64,000 bases of DNA from Microtetraspora fusca (lineage in GTDB: Bacteria > Actinomycetota > Actinomycetes > Streptosporangiales > Streptosporangiaceae): NCBI RefSeq assembly GCF_001570365.1, contig NZ_BBYK01000059.1:1-64000 (forward strand). Reading direction: 5' to 3'. How positions within the stretch are numbered: position 1 is the stretch's first letter; every line of letters begins with the position of its first letter. The notes beneath the pieces were generated by a model. It was not told where the DNA came from. It searched no databases and saw only the letters and a program-made list of their open reading frames with translations. Made by a program: the position numbers and the translations under genes. Below, in pieces: positions 26,553 through 35,826 of this stretch.

Positions 26553-27035
26553 TCAGGTGACCGGGACGATCCTGGCCTCGACGAGCGCCCCGTCGTCGAT
26601 CCGGAGCACGCCCACGGTCCCGTGCGGCTGGCGGCGGCGGTCCGTCGGCGAGCCGGGATTGAAGACGCGCACTCCCTCGTCCGCCTCGTCCAGGGGGATG
26701 TGGGAGTGCCCGAAAACCACGAGATCGGCCGTCGGAAACCGGCGGCGCATCCGCTCGATCCGCCCGCGCGCCGGGCCGCTGTCGTGGATCATCGCCGTCT
26801 TCACGCCGCCGAGATCCAGCTCCAGGGTCTCCGGAGCGATCAGCTCGGGGACGTCGTTGTTGCCCTTGACGACGTGGACGGGGGCGTACGCCCGCAGCTC
26901 GTCGAGCACGGAGGGCACGCACACGTCGCCCGCGTGCAGGATCACATCGGCGCCGCGAAGCTCCTCCGCCACCCGAGCGGGGCACGACTTCCACCGGCGC
27001 GGCGCATGGGTGTCGGCCAGAACGACGACCTTCAT
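26553..27035 (-). CDS. YfcE/MJ0936-type metallophosphoesterase
   Basis: This 160-residue phosphodiesterase has all five metal motifs: MKVVVLADTHAP, GDVC as the G-D-x-x form, K-G-N-N-D, the glycine/histidine pair FGHSH, and N-P-G-S-P. The HDSG segment corresponds to the family's central histidine. Length and order match YfcE/MJ0936 phosphodiesterases, which cut model phosphodiesters with Mn or Ni; the cell substrate is unknown. The ATG at 27035 follows GGGAGAG. It is divergent from the secreted-type protein gene. Confidence 0.9.
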   Translation of the reverse strand: MKVVVLADTHAPRRWKSCPARVAEELRGADVILHAGDVCVPSVLDELRAYAPVHVVKGNNDVPELIAPETLELDLGGVKTAMIHDSGPARGRIERMRRRFPTADLVVFGHSHIPLDEADEGVRVFNPGSPTDRRRQPHGTVGVLRIDDGALVEARIVPVT

Positions 27036-27238
27036 CTCTCTCCCTTCCGCGTCCCTCTCTACCCGGCTTCCCTGCCGGCCACCTCGGTCTCTCCTCGCAA
27101 CAGGCCCGGAGATAAAGCGGATGGACAGGGACGAACACGGAACGGCCACAGAGGTCCCCGCGGCGGCGTTGCGACTCTCGGCCACCCGTGGACCTGGCTA
27201 GGCTGACCGGAACATCCACGCGGGGGAGGAGGGGAGCC

Positions 27239-27691
27239 GTGCGCCAGCGGTCGTCGCTCCTCGCCGTGCCCGCGAGATGGCTGATCTGCCTGATCTTCCC
27301 GCTCCTGGTCAGCGGCGTCCCGGCGGCGGGCGTGCTCGGCGCGCTCCCCAAGGCCGCCGTCGCGGCCAAGTCCGCGCCCTCCGTCCTCTCCCCCGCGAAG
27401 CCGCACACCGCCGCACTGCTCGCCGCCGAGCCGGACGGCCACGCCTCGGCCTCTCCCCACTCGAACGACCACGCCCCGGCCCCGCATGATCTCTCCGGCC
27501 GTCCGCGTGAGGCGGTCATCGGAGCGAACCGCGGCATCACGGGAGCGGGCCAGGCGGCCGTGCTCGCGGACCGGCGCCGTCCCACGACGGTGCCCGCGCG
27601 CATCGCCGCCGCGCCGTCGTCCGACGGCAGAGCGGATCCGCTGGCCGCTCCCGGTGTCTCTCCCGGGCGCGCGCCACCCGTCACAGGCTGA
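27239..27691 (+). CDS. Hypothetical secreted or membrane-anchored protein
   Basis: This 150-residue protein has one hydrophobic helix near the start (VPARWLICLIFPLLVSGVPAAGVLG) followed by an Ala/Pro/His/Ser-rich, unordered tail. It resembles small actinomycete membrane proteins with a GTG start and a GGAGGAGGGG ribosome site six bases or so upstream, which here favours 27239. No domain is recognised. Topology, whether cleaved or anchored, is uncertain. It stands alone. Confidence 0.6.
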   Translation: MRQRSSLLAVPARWLICLIFPLLVSGVPAAGVLGALPKAAVAAKSAPSVLSPAKPHTAALLAAEPDGHASASPHSNDHAPAPHDLSGRPREAVIGANRGITGAGQAAVLADRRRPTTVPARIAAAPSSDGRADPLAAPGVSPGRAPPVTG

Positions 27692-28060
27692 GAGCGACCA
27701 CAGCCCGCTCTCGATCCCGGTATGCCCTCGCGCCCCTGTCGCGCGACGCTCTCCGATCGGTGAACGCCGACGCTCCGGCTCTCCGCGCCCTCCACGACGC
27801 GGGCGGCCGTCACGCCGGTCCGCCATGCGCCGGTCCGTCACTCCCTGGCCCCGCGCGCGGCCGTTCGCGGCCGTCACCCGCGCGTGCCCGTCCGTACGCG
27901 GACCGTCCATGAGCGCGCTCGCCACCCGCCGATGACCGCACACGGGCCGGCCGCTTTCGGCCGTCCGGCCGACGGCGTCCGGCGCGGCGTGTCCCGATCC
28001 CCGGTATGCCTTCACGCGCCCTACGCGGCGCGTCATCCCACTCCGCCTGTGGAGGCTCTC
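27692..28060. other. 369-bp gap upstream of secDF
   Basis: No supported gene. The stretch is very G/C-rich with several CGTCCG/GCGCGG-type short repeats but no clear inverted repeat. It should hold the secDF promoter, yet no consensus -35/-10 pair stands out. The GGAGG ribosome site of secDF lies at its right end. Confidence 0.5.
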
Positions 28061-30331
28061 ATGTCGCGTGCCCCCGTGGTACGCGCGCTGGCGGCGCTCG
28101 CCGTCATCGCGACATCGCTCGTCCTCGCTCTCACCATGTCGCCGCGTCTCGGTCTCGACCTGCGCGGCGGCACCCAGCTCGTCTTCGAAACCAGGGACTC
28201 GCCCACGACCAAGGCCGACGCCGAGGCGACGGACCGGGCCCTGGAGGTGCTCCGCCGCCGCGCGGACGCGCTCGGGGTCGCCGAACCCACGCTCGCCCGC
28301 TCCGGCGAGCGCCGCATCATCGTCGAGCTGCCCGGCGTGCTCGACCCGCGCAAGGCCGCCGAGACCATCGGCACGACCGCGCAGCTCACCTTCCATCCTG
28401 TGCTCGACTATCCGGACGACTCGGCCAAGCCCAAGGAAGGCGAGCGGATCCTTCCCGACGAGGACGGCCGCAAGCTGCTCCTCGGCCCGGCCGGGCTGAC
28501 CGGCGACGCGGTCAAGGACGCCGCGGCCGGGATCGACCCCGAACGCGCCAGCGGATGGTTCGTCTCGCTCGACTTCCGCGACAACCGCCCCTGGGAGAAG
28601 CTGACCGGCCAGGCCGCCTGCGCTCCGGCGGGCGACCCCAAGCGGCGGATCGCCATCGTCCTCGACGAGGAGGTCATCTCCTCGCCCCAGGTGAACGACA
28701 GCGTGCCGTGCAACGTCGGCATCACCGGCGGGAAGACCGAGATCAGCGGATCCTTCACCACCGAAGAGGCGCAGAACCTCGCCATGCTCGTCAAGGGCGG
28801 CGCCCTGCCGGTGCCGGTGGAGATCGTCGAGCAGCGGACGGTCGGCCCGACCCTCGGCGCCGCCGCCATCGAGGCGAGCGCCAAGGCCGCGATCATCGGC
28901 GTGGCGCTCACGGCGGTCTTCCTCATGGTGGCGTACCGGCTGGTCGGGCTCCTGTCCACGATCGCCCTGGGATGCTACGCGCTGATCTCCTACGCCGCCC
29001 TGGTCGCGGTCGGCGCCACGCTCACCCTGCCCGGCCTCGCCGGCTTCGTGCTCGCCATCGGCATGGCCGTGGACGCCAACGTGCTGGTCTTCGAACGCGC
29101 CAGGGAGGAGTACACGGCGGCGCCGGACAAGGGGCTGCGGCCCGCGCTGCTGAAGGGGTTCCACCACGCGTGGAGCGCGATCGCCGACTCCAACATCACC
29201 ACCCTGCTCGCGGCCGGACTGCTGTTCTTCCTCGCCTCCGGTCCCGTGCGCGGCTTCGGCGTGACGCTCTCCCTCGGTGTGCTGGCCTCGCTCGTGTCCG
29301 CGATGCTGATCACCCGGGTGCTGGCCCAGTGGGCGGTCGGGCGGCGCGTCGTCAGCGCACGTCCCCTCCTGTCCGGGCTCGGCACAGTGGGCCGCCTCCG
29401 GACCTGGCTGACGAAGAAGAACCCCGACCTCATGCGGCGCGGCCGGCTCTGGCTCGCCATCGGCGGCACGGTCACCGCCGTCGCGCTCGCCGGGCTGTTC
29501 GTACGCGGGCTCGAGTTCGGGGTGGAGTTCACCGGCGGCCGGATCGCCGACTACTCCACGTCCGCTCCGGTGAACGTGGACACCGCGCGGCAGGCCGTCT
29601 CGGACGCCGGCTTCCCGAGCGCGGTCGTCCAGCGATCGGACGACGGCCTCACCGTCAGGACCGGCCAGATCACCGTGGACGAGGCGGCGAAGATCGAGTC
29701 GGCGCTGGAGAGCGTGACCGGGCCGGTCACCAAGCTGCGTGACGAGTTGGTCGGCCCGAGCCTCGGAGACGAGCTGCGGCGCAACGCCCTCATCGCGCTC
29801 GGCGTGGCCCTTGCCGCGCAGCTCGCGTACCTGGCGTTCCGCTTCCGCTGGTCCTTCGGCACGGCGGCGGTGCTCGCGCTGGCGGTGGACGTGTCGGCCG
29901 TGATCGGCGCGTTCGCCTGGATGGGCAAGCAGGTGGACGGCGTCTTCCTGGCCTCGGTGCTCACGATCATCGGATACTCCGTGAACGACAAGGTCGTGGT
30001 CTTCGACCGGGTACGCGAGATGTGGGGCGCCTCGCCCAAGACGCCCTTCGCGCGGATCGTCGGCACCGCCGTGGTGCAGACGGTGCCCCGTACGGTGAAC
30101 ACGGGCCTCGGCGCGCTGTTCATCCTGGCCGCGCTCGCACTGCTCGGCGGCGACTCGCTCACGGACTTCGCGGTCGCGTTGCTGATCGGCGTCGTGGTGG
30201 GCACGCTCTCGTCGGCCTTCGTGGCGGCTCCGCTCTCCGTCGAGTTCGAGCGGCGCAGCTCGGCGCCTCCGCCGCAGCCGGTGAAGAAGCGCACGTCCCC
30301 CTCGCGTCAGGGCTCGGGCGCGGTCGTCTGA
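28061..30331 (+). CDS. secDF: SecDF-type fused protein-export membrane protein
   Basis: This 756-residue protein carries SecD-like and SecF-like RND halves in one chain. The SecD half has LGLDLRGGTQLVFE (D33-LRGG), P1-head sequences and the helix-4 AIGMAVDANVLVFERAREE. The SecF half begins near RGLEFGVEFTGGRI and has IIGYSVNDKVVVFDRVRE. The functionally important acidic/arginine residues in the membrane motifs are present. Streptomycetes often have a second SecDF besides separate SecD and SecF, so this may be an extra copy; it is not beside yajC or ruv genes. The ATG has GGAGG five bases upstream. Confidence 0.9.
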   Translation: MSRAPVVRALAALAVIATSLVLALTMSPRLGLDLRGGTQLVFETRDSPTTKADAEATDRALEVLRRRADALGVAEPTLARSGERRIIVELPGVLDPRKAAETIGTTAQLTFHPVLDYPDDSAKPKEGERILPDEDGRKLLLGPAGLTGDAVKDAAAGIDPERASGWFVSLDFRDNRPWEKLTGQAACAPAGDPKRRIAIVLDEEVISSPQVNDSVPCNVGITGGKTEISGSFTTEEAQNLAMLVKGGALPVPVEIVEQRTVGPTLGAAAIEASAKAAIIGVALTAVFLMVAYRLVGLLSTIALGCYALISYAALVAVGATLTLPGLAGFVLAIGMAVDANVLVFERAREEYTAAPDKGLRPALLKGFHHAWSAIADSNITTLLAAGLLFFLASGPVRGFGVTLSLGVLASLVSAMLITRVLAQWAVGRRVVSARPLLSGLGTVGRLRTWLTKKNPDLMRRGRLWLAIGGTVTAVALAGLFVRGLEFGVEFTGGRIADYSTSAPVNVDTARQAVSDAGFPSAVVQRSDDGLTVRTGQITVDEAAKIESALESVTGPVTKLRDELVGPSLGDELRRNALIALGVALAAQLAYLAFRFRWSFGTAAVLALAVDVSAVIGAFAWMGKQVDGVFLASVLTIIGYSVNDKVVVFDRVREMWGASPKTPFARIVGTAVVQTVPRTVNTGLGALFILAALALLGGDSLTDFAVALLIGVVVGTLSSAFVAAPLSVEFERRSSAPPPQPVKKRTSPSRQGSGAVV

Positions 30332-30429
30332 GCCGGCGACGCCCGGGGCGGCGGGACGCCCTCCCGCCGCCCCGGGCGCTCCTCCCGCGTCGGCACATCG
30401 GTGAGACTGGGGCGGGGAGGATGGACACC

Positions 30430-31356
30430 ATGGCAGATCCGGACATCGACCGCCCGACGGCCGAGTTCGTCAGGAGGCGTCCCGCGCCGCCGTTGCGCGG
30501 CTACGTCGACGACTACATCGGTTATCGCGAGGCGGGCGTTCCCCCGGCCCGGCACCGGGGACTGCCCTCGCCGTACCTCACGCTGATCGTCACGCTCGAC
30601 GACCCGCTGGTGGTGGACGCGCATCCCGACCCGCTGGCGGCGCCGGGCACGTACGACACCCTCGTCGGCGGCCTGCACACCTCGCCCGCGCTGATCAGTC
30701 ACGACGGCCGCCAGTCGGGCGTCCAGCTCGCCCTCACGCCGCTGGGCGCGCGGGTGCTGCTCGGCGTGCCCGCCGGCGAGCTGTCCGGCGCCGACCTCGA
30801 CGGGACGGACGTCCTCGGCGGCGTCGCGGACGAACTGCGCGAGCGCCTGCTGGAGGCGACCGGGTGGCCCGAGCGCTTCGCCGTTCTCGACACGATGCTC
30901 AGCACGCTGACCGGCTCGGAACCGGGAGCGGGAGCGGGCCCAGGTCGCGGCCTGCGGCCGGGAAGCGGCACAAAGGCCGCCGTACCCGCCGAAGTCGCCT
31001 GGGCGTGGCGTCGGCTGCTGGAGACCGGAGGCGGGCTCGCCGTGTCCGACCTGGCCCGCGAGGTCGGGTGGAGCACGCGCTACCTGGGACGGCGCTTCCG
31101 TGAGGAGGTCGGCCTCGGGCCCAAGGAGGCGGCCCGGGTGGTGCGGTTCGACCGTGCCCGCCGTACGCTGCAGCACCAGGCCGCGGCAGGCGCCCCGCCC
31201 ACCCTCGCCGCGCTCGCGGCGTCCTTCGGCTACTACGACCAGGCCCATCTCGCCCGCGAGTTCGGCGCTCTCGCCGGATGCTCCCCGAGCCGCTGGCTCG
31301 CCGAGGAGTCCCCGACCTTCACAGCCGCCTCCCCCACCACCGATCACCCCGCCTGA
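30430..31356 (+). CDS. AraC-family transcriptional regulator
   Basis: This is a regulator of 308 residues. The N-terminal sensor resembles the AraC-type DUF6597-like domain (RGYVDDYIGYREAG, LPSPYLTLIVTLDDPL, LGARVLLGVPAGEL). The C-terminal double helix-turn-helix includes LAVSDLAREVGWSTRYLGRRFREEVGLGPKEAARVVRFDRA and the second helix LAASFGYYDQAHLAREFGALAGCSPSRW. The ATG at 30430 is preferred because GGGGAGG lies nine bases upstream, whereas the ATG at 30421 abuts it. A VOC-fold protein follows, a common pairing for this subgroup and a probable target. Confidence 0.9.
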   Translation: MADPDIDRPTAEFVRRRPAPPLRGYVDDYIGYREAGVPPARHRGLPSPYLTLIVTLDDPLVVDAHPDPLAAPGTYDTLVGGLHTSPALISHDGRQSGVQLALTPLGARVLLGVPAGELSGADLDGTDVLGGVADELRERLLEATGWPERFAVLDTMLSTLTGSEPGAGAGPGRGLRPGSGTKAAVPAEVAWAWRRLLETGGGLAVSDLAREVGWSTRYLGRRFREEVGLGPKEAARVVRFDRARRTLQHQAAAGAPPTLAALAASFGYYDQAHLAREFGALAGCSPSRWLAEESPTFTAASPTTDHPA

Positions 31357-31528
31357 CGGCGCAGCGGGGGGGCTCCCGGCCGCGTGAGCGTGAAAACCCT
31401 CACCCCTCTCCGGCTCTTCCTCGACCGCAGCACGCAGGGCCGACGCTTCACCGATGCCGTACGGCGGCTCGCTGAGGAGTTCCGAAACGTCCAAGCCTCG
31501 GGCGGGGGTGCGGCGCGAGACTGGCGGT

Positions 31529-31939
31529 ATGACGGACAACACACCAGCACCCCAGGTTTGGCCCACGCTGCGCGCGCGTGACGCGCGCGGCCTCATCCGC
31601 TTCCTCGTCGAGGCGTTCGGCTTCGAGGAGACCGCCGTGTACGGCGAGGGCGAGCGGGTCGATCACGCCCAGCTCTCGTGGCCTCTCGGCGGCGGCATCA
31701 TGCTGGGCTCGGTCCGGGACACGCCGGACGACAAGTGGTCGCTGCAGCCCGGCTCCTTCGGGGCGTACGTCGTCACGGACGAGCCGGACGCGCTCTACGC
31801 GCGGGCGACGGCGGCGGGCGCGCGGGTCCTCCAGGAGCCGCACGACACGGACTACAGCTCGCGCGACTTCGCCGTCCGCGATCCGGAGGGCAACCTCTGG
31901 TCGTTCGGCACCTACCGCGGAGAGCCGCGCAAGGGTTGA
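31529..31939 (+). CDS. VOC-superfamily (glyoxalase-like) protein
   Basis: This 136-residue protein has the two beta-alpha-beta-beta-beta repeats of the VOC fold: ARDARGLIRFLVEAFGFEETAVY in the first and GAYVVTDEPDALYARATAAGARVLQEPHDTDYSSRDFAVRDPEGNLWSFGTY in the second. The second metal-type glutamate region D-P-E-G-N-L-W is conserved, but metal binding is not certain. It resembles the PhnB-like group. It follows the AraC regulator by about 170 bases and probably is regulated by it. Confidence 0.87.
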   Translation: MTDNTPAPQVWPTLRARDARGLIRFLVEAFGFEETAVYGEGERVDHAQLSWPLGGGIMLGSVRDTPDDKWSLQPGSFGAYVVTDEPDALYARATAAGARVLQEPHDTDYSSRDFAVRDPEGNLWSFGTYRGEPRKG

Positions 31940-32124
31940 GCGCGCGGGATCCGAGCCGGCAGGCGGCGGCCATCGGGGCGGCGGTGCGTGACACGTCGAC
32001 GGCACGCACCGCTTCCCCGCTGAGCACAAAACTCACGAAGCTCCCAGGAACGACATATGTCCCAAGAGTGGGCATTTGAGTAGCGTGTACTGGTCACGCA
32101 GTACCGGCCGTCCTGGAGGAGATC

Positions 32125-32631
32125 GTGACGACGTCCGCCCGTCCCCTGGTGCTGCTCGACGTGGACGGGGTGCTCAACCCGTTCCACCGCCCCTCCTCCC
32201 GGTTCGACCGGCACGAGTGCGTCGTCGACGGCTGCATGTACCAGGTGCTGCTCGACGAACGGCACGGCGCGGAGCTGCGCGAGCTGGCCGAGGACACCGG
32301 CGCCGAGCTGGTCTGGGCCACCACCTGGGAGGAGAACGCGAACACCGAGATCGGTCCGCGTCTCGGCCTGCCCCCGCTGCCCGTGATCAAGGTGACCGCC
32401 GGGGCGGGCGTGGCGGACGGCCCGCTCTTCAAGACGGGGCCGGTCGCCGAGTACGTCCGGGGCCGCCCGTTCGTGTGGTTCGACGACGAACTCACGTCCG
32501 CCGACTGGGAGTACCTGACCGGCCACCCGGACGTCGGCGAGTTCCTGCTGGTCGAGGTCGATCCCCGGAGCGGGCTGTCCGGATGCGACATCGACCGCGC
32601 CCGGGACTGGCTGGCCACCCCTCGCGCCTGA
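32125..32631 (+). CDS. HAD-like domain protein
   Basis: This 168-residue protein has HAD motif I LLDVDGVLNP, the motif II-like WATTWEENAN segment and the late FVWFDDELTSADWEYL with the D-D acidic pair. It belongs to the small secreted-type-lacking HAD group common in actinomycetes. The nucleophilic aspartate and its partner (DVDGV) are intact, so phosphatase activity is likely but the substrate is unknown. The GTG at 32125 has GGAGG five bases upstream. Confidence 0.83.
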   Translation: MTTSARPLVLLDVDGVLNPFHRPSSRFDRHECVVDGCMYQVLLDERHGAELRELAEDTGAELVWATTWEENANTEIGPRLGLPPLPVIKVTAGAGVADGPLFKTGPVAEYVRGRPFVWFDDELTSADWEYLTGHPDVGEFLLVEVDPRSGLSGCDIDRARDWLATPRA

Positions 32632-32649
32632 GCCGCCTCAGCCCCGCCC

Positions 32650-32683
32650 GAGCCGAAGACCCGAACGAGCCGAAGACCCGAAC
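32650..32683 (+). repeat. Two tandem 17-bp repeats
   Basis: GAGCCGAAGACCCGAAC occurs twice head to tail (32650-32666, 32667-32683), followed by a partial third GAGCCG. It lies 19 bases after the HAD gene stop, in the gap between converging genes. No function is seen. Confidence 0.85.
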
Positions 32684-32774
32684 GAGCCGGAGGCACACCG
32701 GCCAAAGGCTCGACCGGGACCCCATCGGCACCACCGTCGAGGCCGTCCACACGTAGGCTCGTAACCCGGGCCCC

Positions 32775-33551
32775 TCAGATCGGCGTGTTCTCCAGCCAGC
32801 GGGCGAGCAGGGCCTCGTCGCCGAAGATCTCGAACCTGCCGCCGTCCGGCCGCAGCCGCCCGTACATGAGCAGCAGCAGGTCGCTCGCCGTTCCGCGCAC
32901 CGCGACCGTGCCCTTGCCGTGCCCGCGCGCCCACGTGAACCCCTCCGGCCCGAGGGTGATCATCCACTCGCCCTCGGCGTCCGTCGCGTGCAGGTGCAGC
33001 GTCTCGCCGTCGCCCCGCAGCTTCGCGAGGCGCTCCGCGATCCACTCGGCGTACGGCAGGATGCCGAGGTACTCGTCCACGCCGTCGATCGCGGTCGCCG
33101 CGTCGATCTCCGGCTCGCGCCCCAGCGCGAGCTCGACGTCGGCGAGGTGGATCAGCAGCTCGTGCAGCATCCGCCGCGACCAGAAGCGGGCGTGGTGGTC
33201 GCCGGCCCAGGACCAGACCGGCGTGTCGGCCGGGGTTGCGCGCAGCGTGGCGAGGAGCCGCTCGGCCCCGGCCGCGAGCCACGCCGCGGGATCGTCGCCC
33301 TCGCGCAGCCGGTCCATCGGCACGTCGCGGGACGTGACCCGCTCGGGGGCGCGGGTGCGCACCAGGTGCTCCGCCCAGCGCTGGGTGACCCCCACGTGCT
33401 TGGCCAGCTTGGCGATCGTCCAGCCGGGGCAGGTGGGCACCGGAGCGGCCGGGTCGGCCTCAGCGACCAGCGCCACCATCCGGGCCGCGCCCGCCTCGAT
33501 CGCGGCGCAGTACTCCTCATGGGTCCGGTCGCCGTAGATCAACTCAGTCAT
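32775..33551 (-). CDS. Maleylpyruvate isomerase-fold (mycothiol-dependent DinB-like) protein
   Basis: This 258-residue protein has the MDMPI N-terminal helix-bundle domain: PTCPGWTIAKLAKHVGVTQRWAEHLV, with the metal-type histidine in the KLAKHVG segment, and HHARFWSRRMLHELLIHLADVELAL carrying later histidines. The C-terminal part (DAEGEWMITLGPEGFTWARGHGKGTVAVRGTASDLLLLMYGRL) is the MDMPI C-terminal, SCP2-like domain. Relatives depend on mycothiol, which actinomycetes make. Its specific substrate is unknown. It follows the ACC-deaminase-like gene by 50 bases on the same strand. Confidence 0.87.
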   Translation of the reverse strand: MTELIYGDRTHEEYCAAIEAGAARMVALVAEADPAAPVPTCPGWTIAKLAKHVGVTQRWAEHLVRTRAPERVTSRDVPMDRLREGDDPAAWLAAGAERLLATLRATPADTPVWSWAGDHHARFWSRRMLHELLIHLADVELALGREPEIDAATAIDGVDEYLGILPYAEWIAERLAKLRGDGETLHLHATDAEGEWMITLGPEGFTWARGHGKGTVAVRGTASDLLLLMYGRLRPDGGRFEIFGDEALLARWLENTPI

Positions 33552-33601
33552 GTCGCCGACCGTACCCCTCCCCTCCCGGAAGCGGTACGTCCCCGCCCCG
33601 G

Positions 33602-34483
33602 TCAGCCGGTGATCAGAGCGACGACGACCGTGCCGGGCGCGAGCTCGCGCGCCAGCGCGTAGATCCCGTACATCATCTTGGCGACGTAGACGAGGTCGAG
33701 GCGGAGGCCGTGCCGCGCCGCGAAGTCCTCGGCGAACGCCCGCAGTTCCGGCGTGGTGCGCGCGTAGCCGCCGAAGTGGAAGCCGCACTCGATCCGCCAG
33801 TTGTCCGTCACCCGGCCGAGCGCCTCGTGCTGGAGCCGGGCGACCTCGTCGCCCAGGAACTCGCCGCCCTTCAGCACCGCGAAGCCGACCGCCCTCCGGC
33901 CGGGGGCGAGCCCGGCCGCGACGCCGGCGAGGGTGCCGCCGGTGCCGACCGGACAGCAGACCAGGTCGTACCGCCCGCCGAGCTGCGCGTCCAGCTCCGG
34001 CGCGATCTCGGCGCACCCGCGTACGGCGGCCGCGTCGCTGCCGCCCTCGGGCAGGAGGCGGAACTCGCCGAACTCGGCGCGCAGCGCGTCGATCACCTCG
34101 GGTGTGTACTTGCGCCGGTACGCCGACCGGTCCAGGTAGGTCAGCCGCATCCCCCGCGCCGCCGCGTACGCCAGGGAGGGGTTGAGGGGCAGGTGCTCCT
34201 CGCCGCGGATCACGCCGATGGTCGGGAACCCGTAGATCGCCCCGGCCGCCGCGACGGCCCTGATGTGGTTGGAGTACGCCCCGCCGAACGTGAGCACCGG
34301 GCCGGGGCCCAGGTTGTACTTCAGCTTGCGCCACTTGTTGCCGGGGATGTCGGGATGGATCAGGTCGTCGCGCTTGAGCAGCAGCCGGACCCCTCCGAGG
34401 CGCTCGTCGCGCACCTCCTCGATCGGCGAGGGGATCCGCGCCGCCATTCCCGCCGGCGCCTCCAGCCCTGCCGCGACTTCCAT
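33602..34483 (-). CDS. PLP-dependent ACC deaminase/D-cysteine desulfhydrase-like enzyme
   Basis: This 293-residue fold-type II PLP enzyme has L-L-L-K-R-D-D-L-I-H-P-D-I-P-G-N-K-W-R-K-L-K-Y-N, where the lysine in GNKWRK is the PLP lysine. LTFGGAYSNH follows, and CPVGTGGTLAGVAAGL binds the phosphate. Members deaminate 1-aminocyclopropane-1-carboxylate or cleave D-cysteine; the two cannot be told apart here. A later ATG (34447) is a possible start. The start lies about 120 bases from the broken tnpB gene. Confidence 0.88.
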   Translation of the reverse strand: MEVAAGLEAPAGMAARIPSPIEEVRDERLGGVRLLLKRDDLIHPDIPGNKWRKLKYNLGPGPVLTFGGAYSNHIRAVAAAGAIYGFPTIGVIRGEEHLPLNPSLAYAAARGMRLTYLDRSAYRRKYTPEVIDALRAEFGEFRLLPEGGSDAAAVRGCAEIAPELDAQLGGRYDLVCCPVGTGGTLAGVAAGLAPGRRAVGFAVLKGGEFLGDEVARLQHEALGRVTDNWRIECGFHFGGYARTTPELRAFAEDFAARHGLRLDLVYVAKMMYGIYALARELAPGTVVVALITG

Positions 34484-34605
34484 CAGATCCGCGCGGAGGA
34501 GACCAACTGCTTTAGCCGGCGGGGGAATCCGCGCTCCCTCCCTTCGGGTTTTGTCGGTGCCTGCCGATAGCGTGACGATCTCGTTACTGAGCGTGGGAGG
34601 TGGGG

Positions 34606-35790
34606 GTGCGCAGGTCGTACACGTTCTTGCTGCGCCCCACCGGCAAGCAGGCCGCCACGCTCGCGCAGTGCCTGGAAGATCACCGGGTGTTGTACAACGC
34701 GGCGTTGGAGCACCGCCGTACCGCCTACCGCAAGGCGGGCGTGAGCATCCGGTACGGCGACCAGTCCGGCGAGTTGAAGTACATCCGTGCCGATGACCCC
34801 GCCGGTCAGGGCCGGTGGTCGTTCTCCTCCCAGCAGGCCACGCTCCGCCGCCTGGACAAGGCGTTCGCCGCGTTCTTCCGCCGCGTCAAGGCCGGGCAGA
34901 AGCCGGGGTTCCCCCGATTCAAAGGACGTGGCTGGTTCGACACCGTCGAGTGGCCCAAGGACGGCGACGGCTGCCGGTGGGACTCCCAACCGGAGCACCC
35001 CACCGCCACGTTCGTCCGCCTTCAAGGGGTCGGACATGTCCGCGTCCACCAGCACCGCTCGATACGCGGCCGGGTGAAGACGATCAGTATCAAGCGGGAA
35101 GGCTCCCGCTGGTATGTGGTCCTGTCCTGCGATGACGTGCCCGCGCACACCCTGCCTGGGACCGGCGTGGTCGTCGGCCTGGACATGGGCGTGGCCTCGC
35201 TGGTCACGACCAGCGACGGGAAACACCTGGCCAACCCGCGCCACCTGTAGGCGTCCGCTGATCGTCTCGCGGCGGCACAGCGGGATCTCGCCCGCAAGAA
35301 GCGCGGGTCCAAGCGGCGACGCAAGGCCGCCGCCCGTGTCGCCGCCCTGCACGCCAGAGTCCGCCGCCGGCGTCTGGATGGCGCGCACAAGGCCGCGCTC
35401 GCGTTGGTCCGCGACTACGACGTGATCGTGCATGAGGACCTGCGGATCGCGAACATGACCCGCAGCGCGTCCGGCACGATCGAAGCCCCTGGCCGGAACG
35501 TCGCACAGAAGTCCGGGTTGAACCGGAGCATCGTGGACGCGGGTTGGGGGGCGTTCCTGACGGTCCTCGCGCACAAGGCTGAAAGCGCCGGTCGAGAGCT
35601 GATCGCGGTGAACCCCGCCAACACTTCTCGCACGTGTGCCCGCTGTGGGCACTGCGCGAAGGAGAACCGTGTCACCCAAGTCGAGTTCGTCTGTACGGCG
35701 TGCGGGCATACCGCACACGCCGACGTGAACGCGGCGATCAACATTCTCGGGGCAGGGCTTGCCCTTCGCGACGCTGCGGAAGCGGCTTAG
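34606..35790 (+). pseudogene. tnpB: TnpB (IS605 OrfB), split by an in-frame amber codon
   Basis: The frame reads 394 sense codons with a single TAG at 35248-35250 (codon 215). Before it lie the wedge/recognition part and RuvC motif I GLDMG (D193). After it, still in the same frame, come the RuvC motif II segment VIVHEDLRIANM (E277), the zinc finger with C-x2-C...C-x2-C around TCARCGHC and FVCTACG, and RuvC III HADVNAAIN. The catalytic D and E are therefore on different products unless the amber is read through. The start GTG at 34606 has GGGAGG five bases upstream. Loss by C-to-T change of a Gln codon is the simplest cause. Confidence 0.88.
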
Positions 35791-35826
35791 CGAGAAGCCG
35801 CTCCCTTCAGGGAGCGGAGGAGTCAC
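35782..35826 (+). ncRNA. TnpB guide RNA (omega/reRNA) scaffold end
   Basis: The sequence across the tnpB stop forms GCGGCTT-AGCGAG-AAGCCGC (35782-35801) and, alternatively, a perfect CCGCTCCC-TTCA-GGGAGCGG hairpin (35798-35817), then ends GGAGTCAC at 35826. This is the usual 3' end of actinomycete IS605 guide RNAs; sequence from 35827 would be the guide. The full RNA should start further up inside tnpB. With TnpB broken, function in this copy is doubtful. Confidence 0.68.

Larger units (their letters stand above)
34606..35826 (+). mobile_element. IS200/IS605-type element with tnpB only (left end not resolved)
   Basis: The element carries a tnpB gene but no tnpA, as in most stand-alone TnpB elements. 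The right end is marked by the hairpin and GGAGTCAC sequence ending at 35826. The left end cannot be placed; the tnpB start is used as a minimum boundary, and sequence back to about 34490 may belong. Because tnpB is interrupted by a stop codon and tnpA is absent, the copy is probably immobile. Confidence 0.6.

Noticed and set aside
35798-35817. Perfect hairpin after tnpB as an intrinsic terminator
   Set aside because: No T-run follows, and the sequence matches the guide-RNA end of IS605-type elements better.
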